Notes under the pieces: model-generated
Told to the model about the DNA's origin: nothing
What the model saw: the letters and a program-made list of their open reading frames with translations, nothing else
Databases searched by the model: none
Assembly: GCF_025567165.1 (NCBI RefSeq)
Contig: NZ_JAOQKC010000009.1
Span: forward strand, 1-64,000
DNA from: Laedolimicola ammoniilytica
GTDB lineage: Bacteria; Bacillota; Clostridia; Lachnospirales; Lachnospiraceae
Reading direction: 5' to 3'
Length of the DNA stretch: 64,000 bases
Program-made: the position numbers and the translations under genes
Shown: piece after piece, positions 18,381 through 27,283 of the stretch
Position numbering within the stretch: the first letter of the stretch is position 1
How the letters are laid out: each line of letters begins with the position of its first letter

Positions 18381-18421
18381 AGTCCCATTATAAGGTGTTT
18401 TGCATACCGGACAATGGGACT
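18381..18421 (-). terminator. Terminator of csoR
   Basis: Nine-bp stem AGTCCCATT/AATGGGACT followed on the minus strand by CTATTTTTAT, 15 bases past the csoR stop. Confidence 0.7.
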
Positions 18422-18435
18422 TTCATTTTCTGTTT

Positions 18436-18711
18436 CTATTTCATATTCGCGAACCGCTCCATCGCCTTGGTGAAGCTCTCGATAGTCTTATCTGCATCTC
18501 CATGCTGGATGCCGTCCCGGACGCAGTGCTGGATGTGGCCTTCCAGAACCACCTGACCGGCCTTGTGCAGGGCCGACTTGGCGGCGTTGATTTGGGACAG
18601 GATGTCTTCGCAGGGGATATCCTCATCGATCATGCGGTCGATGGCCTGAACCTGGCCGATGATCTTTTTCAATCTGCGGTGCAGATTTTCTGAATCCATG
18701 CATTGTTTCAT
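18436..18711 (-). CDS. csoR: CsoR-type copper-sensing transcriptional repressor
   Basis: A 91-residue all-helical repressor of the CsoR/RcnR (DUF156) family. The Cu(I) ligand set Cys34, His59 and Cys63 (C...HIQHC) is intact, which argues for copper rather than nickel or formaldehyde sensing. I used the ATG at 18711, with GGGAGG nine bases upstream. It stands alone with its own promoter and terminator. A CsoR-like operator lies at the P-type ATPase promoter about 9.4 kb away, a plausible target. Confidence 0.85.
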   Translation of the reverse strand: MKQCMDSENLHRRLKKIIGQVQAIDRMIDEDIPCEDILSQINAAKSALHKAGQVVLEGHIQHCVRDGIQHGDADKTIESFTKAMERFANMK

Positions 18712-18748
18712 AAAATGATACCTCCCGGAAAATTCATATGTTAGTCCA

Positions 18749-18777
18749 ATTATAAAAGGAATCCATGGAACTGTCAA
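18749..18777 (-). promoter_or_regulatory. csoR promoter
   Basis: TTGACA and TATAAT on the minus strand with 17-base spacing. The spacer contains the palindrome TTCCATGGAA. Confidence 0.7.
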
Positions 18778-18845
18778 GCGAGCCGGAAGGGAACAGGACA
18801 GATAAAAACCAAAGGAAAATGCAGGCTGGAATAGATAAAATCAAC

Positions 18846-18874
18846 TGTACAGACATCGTTCCCTGCGTTATAAT
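18846..18874 (+). promoter_or_regulatory. Possible promoter of the DUF815 gene
   Basis: TATAAT at 18869-18874 with TGTACA 17 bases upstream (four of six -35 bases match). Confidence 0.4.
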
Positions 18875-18979
18875 ACAGCATAACAGCACTCTGCGTCTCA
18901 GGTTTGGAGCCGGCGCGGAGCGGATGAAAAATGTTAGCGGACAGAAACGGTAACAGAAACCAACGAGGAGCGAAAAAAT

Positions 18980-20293
18980 ATGTACAAGGAAGTCGCAAAA
19001 TTAATATTATACCGGGATCTGGGAGAAAACAGCATTCTCCGGAAGCTGGCCGGTATTTTCGAGGATTATGAAAAGGATAACTGCAGTGCGGCGGAGCTGA
19101 CCACGCGGATCTACGAACAGATGAAAGCTTTGCTTGATCTGTCCACCGTGTATGGCTTTGACGAAAATCTCTGGCACAATTACCTGACCTTCATTCTCTT
19201 AACCAATGAGAATTCCTTCAGTATGACCAGCGAGAAGGTGGGAGCCAACGACGGAACCGTCAACCATTTCGCAAAGGCGGATTTCAAGGTGTTCAAGAAC
19301 CTGTTTGATTACGATTTCAGCGCCATCGAGCGGGATCTGGAGATCGACTGCTTCAGCACCGTCTGCCACTATAAGGCCATCGGCAAGAAGGAGCGCATGT
19401 ACAATAAGAACGTCAGCGAGAAAGTCCAGGCCGTGAGCCGCCAGATTGAACAGGCGAAGGATGAAAATGAAATCTTTACAATAATTACAGATTTTTACAA
19501 AGCCTACGGTGTGGGCATGTTCGGTCTGAATAAGGCCTTCCGCATCAAGGCGGTGGCGAACGGCGTGGAATTCCTTCCGGTCAATAACACGGAGCAGGTG
19601 CTCTTAAAAGATCTGGTAGGCTATGAAATTCAGAAGAAAAAGCTGGTGGACAATACGGAAGCCTTTGTGAAGGGACTTCCGGCCAACAACGTGCTGCTTT
19701 TCGGCGACGCCGGCACCGGAAAATCTACCAGTATCAAGGCGATTCTGAACGAGTATTACGATCAGGGTCTGCGAATGATTGAGATTTACAAGCACCAGTT
19801 TCAGGATTTGTCTTCCGTCATTGCCCAGATTAAGAACCGGAACTACCGCTTCATTATCTACATGGACGATCTGTCCTTCGAGGAGTTTGAGATCGAGTAT
19901 AAGTTCCTGAAGGCGGTCATCGAGGGAGGTATGGAAACCAAGCCGGATAATGTGCTGATTTATGCGACCTCCAACCGCCGTCATTTGATCCGGGAGACCT
20001 GGGGAGACCGGAGTGACATGGAGCAGGACGAGGGTATGCACCGTTCCGACACCATGCAGGAGAAGCTGTCCCTGGTGGCCCGTTTTGGTGTGACCATCAA
20101 TTTCTCCAAGCCTACCCAGAAGGAGTATTTCCAGATTGTGACAGAGCTGGCAAAGCGTTATCCGGAGATTACCCTGACCGACGAACAGCTCTGCGCCGAG
20201 GCCAACAAGTGGGAGCTGAGCCACGGCGGTATCTCCGGCAGAACGGCCCAGCAGTTTATCAATTATCTGGCAGGAAAATCAGAGAACGTGTAA
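18980..20293 (+). CDS. DUF815 family AAA+ ATP-binding protein
   Basis: A 437-residue protein. The C-terminal half is an AAA+ ATPase with Walker A GDAGTGKST, Walker B FIIYMDDL and a sensor-like TSNRRHLI. The N-terminal 190 residues are helical and family-specific. DUF815 members are conserved in Clostridia and Proteobacteria without a settled function. It is monocistronic: its own ribosome site (GAGGAG) precedes the start and a terminator follows at 20348. Confidence 0.85.
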   Translation: MYKEVAKLILYRDLGENSILRKLAGIFEDYEKDNCSAAELTTRIYEQMKALLDLSTVYGFDENLWHNYLTFILLTNENSFSMTSEKVGANDGTVNHFAKADFKVFKNLFDYDFSAIERDLEIDCFSTVCHYKAIGKKERMYNKNVSEKVQAVSRQIEQAKDENEIFTIITDFYKAYGVGMFGLNKAFRIKAVANGVEFLPVNNTEQVLLKDLVGYEIQKKKLVDNTEAFVKGLPANNVLLFGDAGTGKSTSIKAILNEYYDQGLRMIEIYKHQFQDLSSVIAQIKNRNYRFIIYMDDLSFEEFEIEYKFLKAVIEGGMETKPDNVLIYATSNRRHLIRETWGDRSDMEQDEGMHRSDTMQEKLSLVARFGVTINFSKPTQKEYFQIVTELAKRYPEITLTDEQLCAEANKWELSHGGISGRTAQQFINYLAGKSENV

Positions 20294-20347
20294 ACCCAGA
20301 AGCGTAGATTGCGGAAATATAAGGACAGAAAAATAGGAAATATGTAG

Positions 20348-20378
20348 CAGGAGGTGCGTATATGCATCTCCTGTTTTT
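20348..20378 (+). terminator. Terminator of the DUF815 gene
   Basis: Ten-bp stem with one wobble pair (20348-20357 with 20364-20373) followed by TTTTT. Confidence 0.75.
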
Positions 20379-20379
20379 A

Positions 20380-20520
20380 CGTGAGCAACGAGTCAAAGTC
20401 CGTGCTTGCACGAGACCTTGACGGTGCTAAGCGCCAGTGGCACTTGTTCAGCACTGACCGAAGTGGAACGTAGATGCCGCGATAACGAGTAAAATTCGCA
20501 AAGCGTATGTTATCTCGTTG
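20380..20520. other. Structured non-coding element downstream of the ABC permease
   Basis: Contains a stem around TCAAAGTCCGTGC-TT-GCACGAGACCTTGA, a GTGCT...AGCAC arm and a final pair of arms around GATAACGAG/GTTATCTCGTT. It lacks an open frame. It looks like a dispersed structured repeat or a 3' end structure of the leftward ABC operon. Confidence 0.4.
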
Positions 20521-21324
20521 TTACCGTCGTGTCAACCTCCGCTCCGCCACATTCAACCCCTGATACAGCCCCATGGCCAGCCCGCACAGGATGACGATAG
20601 ACATCAGCACCAGATCCAGCTGAAACACCTGGCTGCCATAGATAATCAGATACCCAAGCCCTCGGCGGCTCCCGATAAATTCCCCGATGATGACGCCCAC
20701 CAGGCAGAGCCCGATATTGACCTTCATAGTATTCAGAAAAATGGGCACGGAGCCGGGCAGCACCACCTTCCAGAGCACGTCGCCCCGATCTCCGCCCAGG
20801 GTATAGATAAGCTTGATTTTCTCCGCTGAAATCTGCTGAAAGCCTGTGTACAGAGTCAGAATGCTGCCAAAGACTGCCACGGAGATTCCGGCCACAATGA
20901 TGGTTCGTATATTGGCACCCAGCCAGACGATGAGAAGCGGGGCCAGGGCGGATTTGGGCAGACTGTTTAAGACCACCAGATAAGGCTCCAGAGTGCGGGA
21001 CAGCCCCGGCGACAGCCAGAGCAGCACGGCGGTCAGAAGACTTAAGAGAAAGACCAGCAGAAAGCTCACCAGCGTCTCCAGAAGAGTCACGCCCACATGG
21101 AGAAATATGGAGCCGTCCCGTCCCATGGAGAGAAAAGTGCGGACCACCCGGGTGGGACTGCTGAAAATAAAGGCGTCGATGAGGTGCATCCTCGTGCTGG
21201 CCTCCCATAAAACCAGAAAGCCAAGGAAAATGAGAAGCCTTGCCAGCCGCACCCGGTTCCGGAGCCGGGTCTGGTTTTTCAGAAAATTCTGCTGAGCCAG
21301 GGAGCAATTTGTAAGATCAGGCAT
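20521..21324 (-). CDS. ABC transporter permease (SsuC/TauC type)
   Basis: A 267-residue inner-membrane permease with about six helices and the BPD_transp_1 loop (GDRGDVLWKVVLPGSVPIF). It resembles permeases for sulfonate, taurine, nitrate or pyrimidine precursors. It overlaps the ATPase gene upstream by eight bases. No substrate-binding protein gene is adjacent, so the substrate is unknown. Confidence 0.88.
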   Translation of the reverse strand: MPDLTNCSLAQQNFLKNQTRLRNRVRLARLLIFLGFLVLWEASTRMHLIDAFIFSSPTRVVRTFLSMGRDGSIFLHVGVTLLETLVSFLLVFLLSLLTAVLLWLSPGLSRTLEPYLVVLNSLPKSALAPLLIVWLGANIRTIIVAGISVAVFGSILTLYTGFQQISAEKIKLIYTLGGDRGDVLWKVVLPGSVPIFLNTMKVNIGLCLVGVIIGEFIGSRRGLGYLIIYGSQVFQLDLVLMSIVILCGLAMGLYQGLNVAERRLTRR

Positions 21325-22084
21325 GGTCGTTCAGCTCCTTCCAGATGGTGTTGAAATAATCCTTGAATTCCGGCGCGCTGCGGGAACGCATGGGCGTGCG
21401 GTTAGCCAAATCAAACTTGACAGGCACCCGTTTCCGGATGCACCCGGGCCGCGCGGAGAGCACCAGCACCTCGTCGGCCATACTGATGGCCTCCGACAGA
21501 TCGTGGGTCACAAGAACCGCCGTCTTCTCCTCCTTTTTAATAATCTCATAGATATCGTCGCAGACCGTCAGCCGGGTCTGATAATCCAGCGCTGAAAAGG
21601 GTTCATCCAGAAGCAGCAGATCCGGCTCCAGCGCCAGGGTACGGATCAGCGCCGCTCTTTGCCGCATACCGCCGGAGAGTTGGGAAGGGCGGGCGTTCCG
21701 AAAACCGGACAGGCCGTAGGAGTCCAGCATGTGATCGACTTTTTGAAGCTTTTCGGGCGTCTTTTGATGCTGAATTTCCAGGCCCAGCAGCACATTGGTG
21801 TAGACAGTACGCCACTCAAAGAGGTGATCCCTCTGAAGCATATAGCCGATGTTGGCCCGGGCCTCCCGGACCGGCAGGCCGTGGAGCAGGATACGTCCCT
21901 CCTCCGGCAGAAGGAGGCCGGAAATCAGCGAGAGCAGCGTGGATTTTCCACAGCCGCTGGGTCCCACGATGGCCAGAAAATGCCCGGCCTCAAGTGTAAA
22001 AGAAATATCGGAAAGAGCCGGAGTTTCGCCCTCCGCCTGATGGTAGGCGAAGCCGACATGCTCCAGCGTAAGCAGCGGATTCAT
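21317..22084 (-). CDS. ABC transporter ATP-binding protein (SsuB/TauB type)
   Basis: A 255-residue ATPase with Walker A GPSGCGKST, signature LSGGMRQR, Walker B LLLLDEPFSALD and the switch His in VTHDLSEA. It powers the permease encoded just downstream. I used the ATG at 22084, seven bases after AGGAGG; a TTG two codons earlier is less likely. Confidence 0.92.
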   Translation of the reverse strand: MNPLLTLEHVGFAYHQAEGETPALSDISFTLEAGHFLAIVGPSGCGKSTLLSLISGLLLPEEGRILLHGLPVREARANIGYMLQRDHLFEWRTVYTNVLLGLEIQHQKTPEKLQKVDHMLDSYGLSGFRNARPSQLSGGMRQRAALIRTLALEPDLLLLDEPFSALDYQTRLTVCDDIYEIIKKEEKTAVLVTHDLSEAISMADEVLVLSARPGCIRKRVPVKFDLANRTPMRSRSAPEFKDYFNTIWKELNDHA

Positions 22085-22161
22085 AGGCAAGCCTCCTGAT
22101 ACTATATAGTTAGTTTATGGAAAAATAAAGAAGGGTGTGACTGAAACAAGGAAGAACTATC

Positions 22162-22254
22162 CGGGATGATATCCCGAGTATGGCAGCGCGAAATCATGCG
22201 CAGGCATGATTTCTGTGCATATACATCATGGTTGATCAAAGCTCAACCATGATG
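22162..22254. repeat. Three consecutive perfect hairpins
   Basis: Stem 1 is CGGGAT/ATCCCG (22162-22176). Stem 2 is GAAATCATG/CATGATTTC with loop CGCAGG (22190-22213). Stem 3 is a 12-bp stem (22224-22235 with 22243-22254). None has a T-tail. They lie between the leftward ABC genes and the rightward two-component genes. The stem 2 3' half recurs at 54105. Confidence 0.6.
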
Positions 22255-22305
22255 CAAATATGATGCAGATATGATACACTCTATCATATAGAAGGAGAGA
22301 GTAAA

Positions 22306-22959
22306 ATGCTGCAAATCTTAGTGGTGGAGGACGAACAATCCATTTCCAATCTGATAAAGATCAATCTGACCAGGGCCGGGTATGCCTGCGACTGCGCCTA
22401 CGACGGGCTGGCGGCGGTGGATATGCTGGATAAAAAGCCCTACGATCTGGTGCTTCTGGATATCATGCTGCCCGGGGCAGACGGCTACGAGATCATGGAT
22501 TATATCGCGCCCCTGGAGATCCCGGTGATTTTTCTGACGGCGAAAGCGAGCGTGGCGGATCGGGTGAAGGGACTCCGCATGGGGGCGGACGATTACCTGA
22601 CCAAGCCCTTTGAAATTATCGAGCTTCTGGCCCGGGTGGAATCGGTGCTGCGGCGCTACCACAAGACCGAACAGGTGCTGACTGAGGGCGACCTGGTCGT
22701 CGATACAGCCTCCCGGACGGTCACAAAGAAGGGCGAGACCATCAGCCTTACGAAAAAGGAATTTGATCTGCTCCTGCTCTTTGTACGTAATAAAAATATC
22801 GCCCTTTACCGGGAGACCATCTACGAGCGCATCTGGGGCGGCGAATACATGGGCGACAGCCGGACCGTGGATCTGCATGTGCAGCGGATGCGGAAAAAAG
22901 CGGGCCTGGAGGAGCAGATTCAGACCGTGTACAGAGTAGGATACCGCTATTGTCCGTAA
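22306..22959 (+). CDS. OmpR-family response regulator
   Basis: A 217-residue DNA-binding response regulator. The receiver domain has the acidic pocket VVEDE and phospho-acceptor Asp52 (LLDIMLPG). The C-terminal winged helix (about 125-215) includes TVDLHVQRMRKK. It is followed 96 bases later by its partner kinase. GAAGGAGAG precedes the start. Confidence 0.93.
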   Translation: MLQILVVEDEQSISNLIKINLTRAGYACDCAYDGLAAVDMLDKKPYDLVLLDIMLPGADGYEIMDYIAPLEIPVIFLTAKASVADRVKGLRMGADDYLTKPFEIIELLARVESVLRRYHKTEQVLTEGDLVVDTASRTVTKKGETISLTKKEFDLLLLFVRNKNIALYRETIYERIWGGEYMGDSRTVDLHVQRMRKKAGLEEQIQTVYRVGYRYCP

Positions 22960-23055
22960 TCAGTACGGGGAATAAAGCTATCTGCGGCAACTGGTTTAGA
23001 ATATAGACTGTTCGGAGGCAGAACGCAGAGTATAAAAATGAAAAGAGGATAACGG

Positions 23056-24513
23056 ATGAAATTTTCCTGGAAAATCAGTATTTCCATGCTGGTCATCAGT
23101 ATGCTGGTGATGGGACTGGGCGGCTATGCACTTTTAGACGCTTTGTTTTCGTCGTCCTGGCAGCGGGAGACCCGGAACGCGGCGGAGGAAAACCGAATGC
23201 TGGCCTATTCCTTCGTGGCCTACTGGAATACCACGGTACAGGAATGGCAGAATTTTACAGATGAAGAAATTCAGAAAACAGCGGAGGCCATGTCCCAGGG
23301 AATGACGGACAGCGGCCTGACCTTCCGCATCTATGACGGGGATGGCCAGCCTCTCTACATGGAAAAACAAATCTCCTACGATCAGGAGAAGGAAAAAGAC
23401 ATCCAAAAGCTCATCAAGGCCGCATCCGGGGAAACCCGCGCCCGGGAGCTCCGCGAGGAAAACGGCACATACGAGCTGGCCACCATGAGCAGCATTCAGC
23501 TGGGAGAGAAGCGGACGCTCTATCTGGAAAGCGACCGGGACGTGACACCCCTTTTTAACGACCGGGCCGATCAGTACCGGATTTACCGCCGGTGGATGCT
23601 GGTGGTTCTGTTTTTAGAGCTTTCGGTGTGCTATTTGATGACCGTATGGCTTCTGAAGCCCCTGCACCGTCTCTCCCGGGCCGCCAGACGGATTGCGAGC
23701 GGCGACATGGAGGTGCGGGCCCGAGTGGAATCCGAGGACGAGGTGGGAAGGCTTACCCGGGATTTCAACCGGATGGCAGACCACCTGGAGCAGCAGTTTA
23801 CGGAGCTTCAGGATACGGCCAGACGGCAGGAGGATTTTATCGGAAGCTTTGCCCATGAGCTGAAGACTCCGCTGACCTCGATGATTGGCTACGCGGATAT
23901 GCTGCGGAGCCGAGAGATGACGGAAGAGGAACGGATGGACGCGGCCAATTATATTTTTAAAGAAGGAAAGCGGCTGGAGGCCCTGTCCTTTAAGCTTCTG
24001 GATCTGATGGTACTCCGCCATCAGGAGCTTGCGAAAAGACGCGTGTCCACCGAGTGGCTGGCGGAGGAAATCCGGGGGATCCTGGAGCCTGCCCTGGAAA
24101 AGCAGGAGATCCGTCTTTGGGTGTCGGTAGAGGACAGGCAGGTGGAGCTGGAGCCGGATCTGATGAAAACGGTGCTGATGAATCTTCTGGACAATGGCCG
24201 GAAGGCCATGGAGGGCAGCGACCGGGAAAAGAGGCTGACGCTGCTGGGGCGTCCGGAGCAGGGAGGTTATGCCTTTTATGTGTGCGACAAGGGAAAGGGC
24301 GTGCCGGAGGCAGAGCTTAGCCGGATCACGGAAGCCTTTTACATGGTGGATAAATCCCGCTCCCGGAAGCAGGGCGGAGCGGGTCTGGGACTGTCCATCT
24401 GTGCGGAAATCGTAAAGCGTCATGGAGGCAGACTGGATTTTCAGAGCGAGGAAGGAAAAGGAACCCTGGTAAGGGTATGGCTGCCGGAACAGGCCGGGGA
24501 GGAGAAAGCATGA
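23056..24513 (+). CDS. Membrane sensor histidine kinase (HAMP, HisKA, HATPase)
   Basis: A 485-residue kinase. Helix 1 is about 7-28, an extracytoplasmic sensor region 30-175, helix 2 about 180-200, then HAMP (about 200-252), the dimerisation box with His267 (FAHELKTPLT), and an ATP-binding domain with N and G boxes (NLLDNGRKA, GAGLGLSI). It should phosphorylate the regulator encoded upstream. The ATGA overlap at its end couples it to the next gene. Confidence 0.93.
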   Translation: MKFSWKISISMLVISMLVMGLGGYALLDALFSSSWQRETRNAAEENRMLAYSFVAYWNTTVQEWQNFTDEEIQKTAEAMSQGMTDSGLTFRIYDGDGQPLYMEKQISYDQEKEKDIQKLIKAASGETRARELREENGTYELATMSSIQLGEKRTLYLESDRDVTPLFNDRADQYRIYRRWMLVVLFLELSVCYLMTVWLLKPLHRLSRAARRIASGDMEVRARVESEDEVGRLTRDFNRMADHLEQQFTELQDTARRQEDFIGSFAHELKTPLTSMIGYADMLRSREMTEEERMDAANYIFKEGKRLEALSFKLLDLMVLRHQELAKRRVSTEWLAEEIRGILEPALEKQEIRLWVSVEDRQVELEPDLMKTVLMNLLDNGRKAMEGSDREKRLTLLGRPEQGGYAFYVCDKGKGVPEAELSRITEAFYMVDKSRSRKQGGAGLGLSICAEIVKRHGGRLDFQSEEGKGTLVRVWLPEQAGEEKA

Positions 24514-25460
24514 GAAGAAAAAACATGAGAAGAAAAAACTGCAGATCCCGCAAAAGCTGGCTTCTGACCGTGGGAGCGCTGCTTCTGGCGGCGTCCGTGG
24601 GCTTTGGCGTTCCCCTGCTTTTAAGGAAATGGCAGGACGACAGGCGTCTGTCTGTGGTGGAGACGGAGGAAGCGCCGGAGGTGCGGATTACGTCCCAGAC
24701 AGAGCTTAGTATGGTAGAAAAGGCGGAGCTGTTTCAAAGCGCCGACGCGAGCACCACGGTATTGGAAAAAGGGAAAAATTACGACGTGACCGGAAGCCTT
24801 GCGAAAGCGGAGGAAGAGCTTGCCATCTTATGCGAAATGGGCGTACTGGACGAAACCTTCCGCACAGCCGAAATGACAGAACAGAGTGCGGATCTGATTT
24901 TCTATATCGACCCCAGCGGGGAAAAATCCATGATTATCTGGAGGCTGAATTCCCTAATCGACACGGAGAAGGGCAGATGGATTCTGGAAGCTGCCCTGGA
25001 TGACGAGACCGGTAAGCTTCTGGTGCTGGGCATTCAGGAGTGGAACGAGGGGTATGGGAATGGAATCCGTTTCGGCGCGGCGGCGACCGATTCGGACGTG
25101 ACGGATTCAGACGTGACGGATTCAGACGTGACAGATTCAGACGTGACAGATCGGGCTCAAAAATTCGGCTCCTATCTGGGCCTGACAACAGAGCGCGTTA
25201 CGCAGAGCTGGGAGCTGGCAGATGCCATACTTTCCGATGGAGATAAGACGGACTATGACAATCAGGTGCGCCTTTACGAAAAGAAGGGCTATACCGAAGA
25301 AGAGGCCAGAAGGCTGGTAAGCGAGGAATGGGGTATCAGCGATATGAATCCGGACGGTTCCCGGACGGCTCAGGTTGTTTACCGTGAGGGAGACAAGGGA
25401 GAAGTCAATTACTATCTCCGCCTCGGTTCCTCCGGTCTTGCCATTTATTTTGCCCTATAG
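24510..25460 (+). CDS. Membrane-anchored protein of the two-component operon, with a DSDVT repeat
   Basis: A 316-residue protein of unknown function. A basic N-terminus rich in Arg/Lys is followed by one hydrophobic helix (about 15-36), then an extracytoplasmic domain. Near the middle it carries four tandem DSDVT units encoded by a 15-bp repeat. The start is the ATG at 24510, overlapping the kinase stop (ATGA) with GGGGAGGAG upstream. As third gene with a sensor pair it may modulate signal sensing, which is inference only. Confidence 0.75.
   Translation: MRRKNMRRKNCRSRKSWLLTVGALLLAASVGFGVPLLLRKWQDDRRLSVVETEEAPEVRITSQTELSMVEKAELFQSADASTTVLEKGKNYDVTGSLAKAEEELAILCEMGVLDETFRTAEMTEQSADLIFYIDPSGEKSMIIWRLNSLIDTEKGRWILEAALDDETGKLLVLGIQEWNEGYGNGIRFGAAATDSDVTDSDVTDSDVTDSDVTDRAQKFGSYLGLTTERVTQSWELADAILSDGDKTDYDNQVRLYEKKGYTEEEARRLVSEEWGISDMNPDGSRTAQVVYREGDKGEVNYYLRLGSSGLAIYFAL
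25089..25148 (+). repeat. Four tandem 15-bp units encoding DSDVT
   Basis: Consecutive units GATTCRGACGTGACR differ at two positions only. The unit is a multiple of three, so changes in copy number keep the reading frame. Confidence 0.85.
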
Positions 25461-25471
25461 CGCAAACTTCC

Positions 25472-25500
25472 TTGAAAAATGTCGATATCTATGCTATTTT
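25472..25500 (+). promoter_or_regulatory. Probable promoter of the xpt-sel-xdh unit
   Basis: TTGAAA and TATTTT separated by 17 bases, 45 bp before xpt. The leader is too short for a purine riboswitch. Confidence 0.45.
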
Positions 25501-25545
25501 TAAAGATAACATTAGTAGAAAGAAACGACAAAAAGGAGAAAAACC

Positions 25546-26139
25546 ATGAATTTCCTGGAAGAAAGAATTTTAAAAGACGGCATCGTAAAAGAAGGCAACG
25601 TCCTGAAAGTAGACAGCTTTCTGAATCATCAGATGGACATCAACCTGTTTAAGCAGATGGGCGAAGAGTTTAAGCGGCGCTTCGCGGACAAGAATATCAA
25701 TAAAATCATGACCATTGAAGCCTCCGGTATCGGCATTGCCTGTGTGGTAGCTAGCTATTTCGACGTGCCGGTGGTATTTGCAAAAAAAAGCCAGAGCATC
25801 AACATTGACGGAGACGTCTACGTGGCAGAGGTAGAGTCCTTCACACACAAGAACAAAAATCAGGTCATCGTATCCAAACGCTTCTTAGGGCCGGAGGATC
25901 ACGTACTGATCATCGACGATTTCCTGGCAAATGGCTGCGCGCTCCAAGGCCTGATTTCCATCGTGGCACAGGCAGGTGGCACCGTGGAAGGTATCGGAAT
26001 CGCCGTAGAGAAGGGCTTCCAGTCCGGCGGACGGATGATCCGGAACCTCGGCTATCAGCTGGAATCCCTGGCCATCGTAGAGAGCATGGACGCAGCAACC
26101 GGAAATGTGAAATTCCGCGATCAGAGTGAAGTGGAATAA
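25546..26139 (+). CDS. xpt: Xanthine phosphoribosyltransferase
   Basis: A 197-residue type I phosphoribosyltransferase converting xanthine and PRPP to XMP. The PRPP loop reads VLIIDDFLANG and the N-terminal LKVDSFLNHQ is typical of Xpt. It heads the purine/selenium cluster, 22 bp before selD, and would salvage xanthine in competition with or alongside the hydroxylase encoded downstream. AAAAGGAG precedes the start. Confidence 0.92.
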   Translation: MNFLEERILKDGIVKEGNVLKVDSFLNHQMDINLFKQMGEEFKRRFADKNINKIMTIEASGIGIACVVASYFDVPVVFAKKSQSINIDGDVYVAEVESFTHKNKNQVIVSKRFLGPEDHVLIIDDFLANGCALQGLISIVAQAGGTVEGIGIAVEKGFQSGGRMIRNLGYQLESLAIVESMDAATGNVKFRDQSEVE

Positions 26140-26161
26140 AGATTGGATTAGAAGAAAAACT

Positions 26162-27199
26162 ATGAGTGAAAAAATCGTATTCTGTAAGGGCGGCGGCTGT
26201 ACAGCAAAACTGGGAGCCGGCGTTTTAAGCCATGTCCTGGAAAAGCTGCCCAGGGGGCTGGAAAATCCGGATCTTCTGGTGGGCTACGACAGCAAGGACG
26301 ACGCGGCGGTTTACCGCATCAGCGACGACACAGCGGTGGTTCAGACCCTGGACTTCTTTCCACCGATGGTGGACGACCCCTATACTTTCGGGAAAATAGC
26401 GGCAGCCAACGCCTTAAGCGATATCTACGCCATGGGTGGCGACGTGAAAACCGCGCTCAATATCGTCTGCTTTCCGGAGTCTTCGGATCTGAATATCCTG
26501 GGAGAAATCATGCGGGGCGGATCGGAAAAGGTGCTGGAGGCCGGAGGCATCCTGGCGGGAGGCCATTCCATCAACGATACGGATGTAAAATATGGACTGT
26601 CAGTCATGGGCCTGGTACACCCGGATCGCATCTGGTCCAACAATGGCGGCTGTCCCGGCGACAGGTTGATTTTCACGAAAAAGCTGGGCGTCGGTATCGT
26701 CTGCACGGCGAACCGGGTGGGCGAGGCTACCGAAGAGGCGATGGCAGAGGCGATTGCGTCCATGATTACGCTGAATAAAACAGCCTCTGAGATAGGAAGA
26801 AGATACCACATTCACGCTTGTACCGATGTGACGGGCTTTGGCTTCCTGGGTCATCTCCATGAGATGATGGACGGAAAGCTGTCCTGTCGGATACAGGCGG
26901 AGAAGGTGCCGCGCATCGAGGAAGCGCTGCATCATGCAGAGGAATTTCTGCTGACGGCGGCCGGACAGAAGAATCGGAATCATGTGGAAAAATATGTAAA
27001 ATTCAAAAACATCCCATTTGCCATGGAGGAACTGCTCTTTGATCCGCAGACCTCCGGCGGACTGCTGATGGCGGTAGGCGCGGACGAGGCAGAGGATCTG
27101 AGAAATGAGCTTCGCGCGGCGGGACTTCCGGCGGAGATCGTGGGCGAGATTGTGAAGCGCACGGAGCCGGAGATTCTGGTAGTCGAAGGAGACTCATAG
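26162..27199 (+). CDS. selD: Selenide, water dikinase (selenophosphate synthase)
   Basis: A 345-residue enzyme making selenophosphate from selenide and ATP. The active-site loop has Cys13 and Lys16 (GGCTAK), so this is the cysteine form, not selenocysteine. Later motifs (GHSINDTDVKYG, TDVTGFGFLGH, DPQTSGGLL) confirm the family. I chose the ATG at 26162; an earlier in-frame ATG lies inside xpt. No selA, selB or selC is in the window. In this setting SelD is expected to serve the labile selenium cofactor of molybdenum hydroxylases. Confidence 0.93.
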   Translation: MSEKIVFCKGGGCTAKLGAGVLSHVLEKLPRGLENPDLLVGYDSKDDAAVYRISDDTAVVQTLDFFPPMVDDPYTFGKIAAANALSDIYAMGGDVKTALNIVCFPESSDLNILGEIMRGGSEKVLEAGGILAGGHSINDTDVKYGLSVMGLVHPDRIWSNNGGCPGDRLIFTKKLGVGIVCTANRVGEATEEAMAEAIASMITLNKTASEIGRRYHIHACTDVTGFGFLGHLHEMMDGKLSCRIQAEKVPRIEEALHHAEEFLLTAAGQKNRNHVEKYVKFKNIPFAMEELLFDPQTSGGLLMAVGADEAEDLRNELRAAGLPAEIVGEIVKRTEPEILVVEGDS

Positions 27200-27283
27200 G
27201 TAATTATTTAGTAGAAAGAAGGAAGTTATTTTTATAGAAAGAAATTTTCATAAAAATGAGAAAGGAACAGGAGGGAAAGAAAC

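Noticed and set aside
25089..25148. CRISPR-like repeat
   Set aside because: The units are 15 bp, contiguous, in frame and coding; there are no spacers.
25461..25545. Possible purine riboswitch before xpt
   Set aside because: Only about 45 bases separate the promoter from the start, too short for the aptamer, and its conserved loops are absent.
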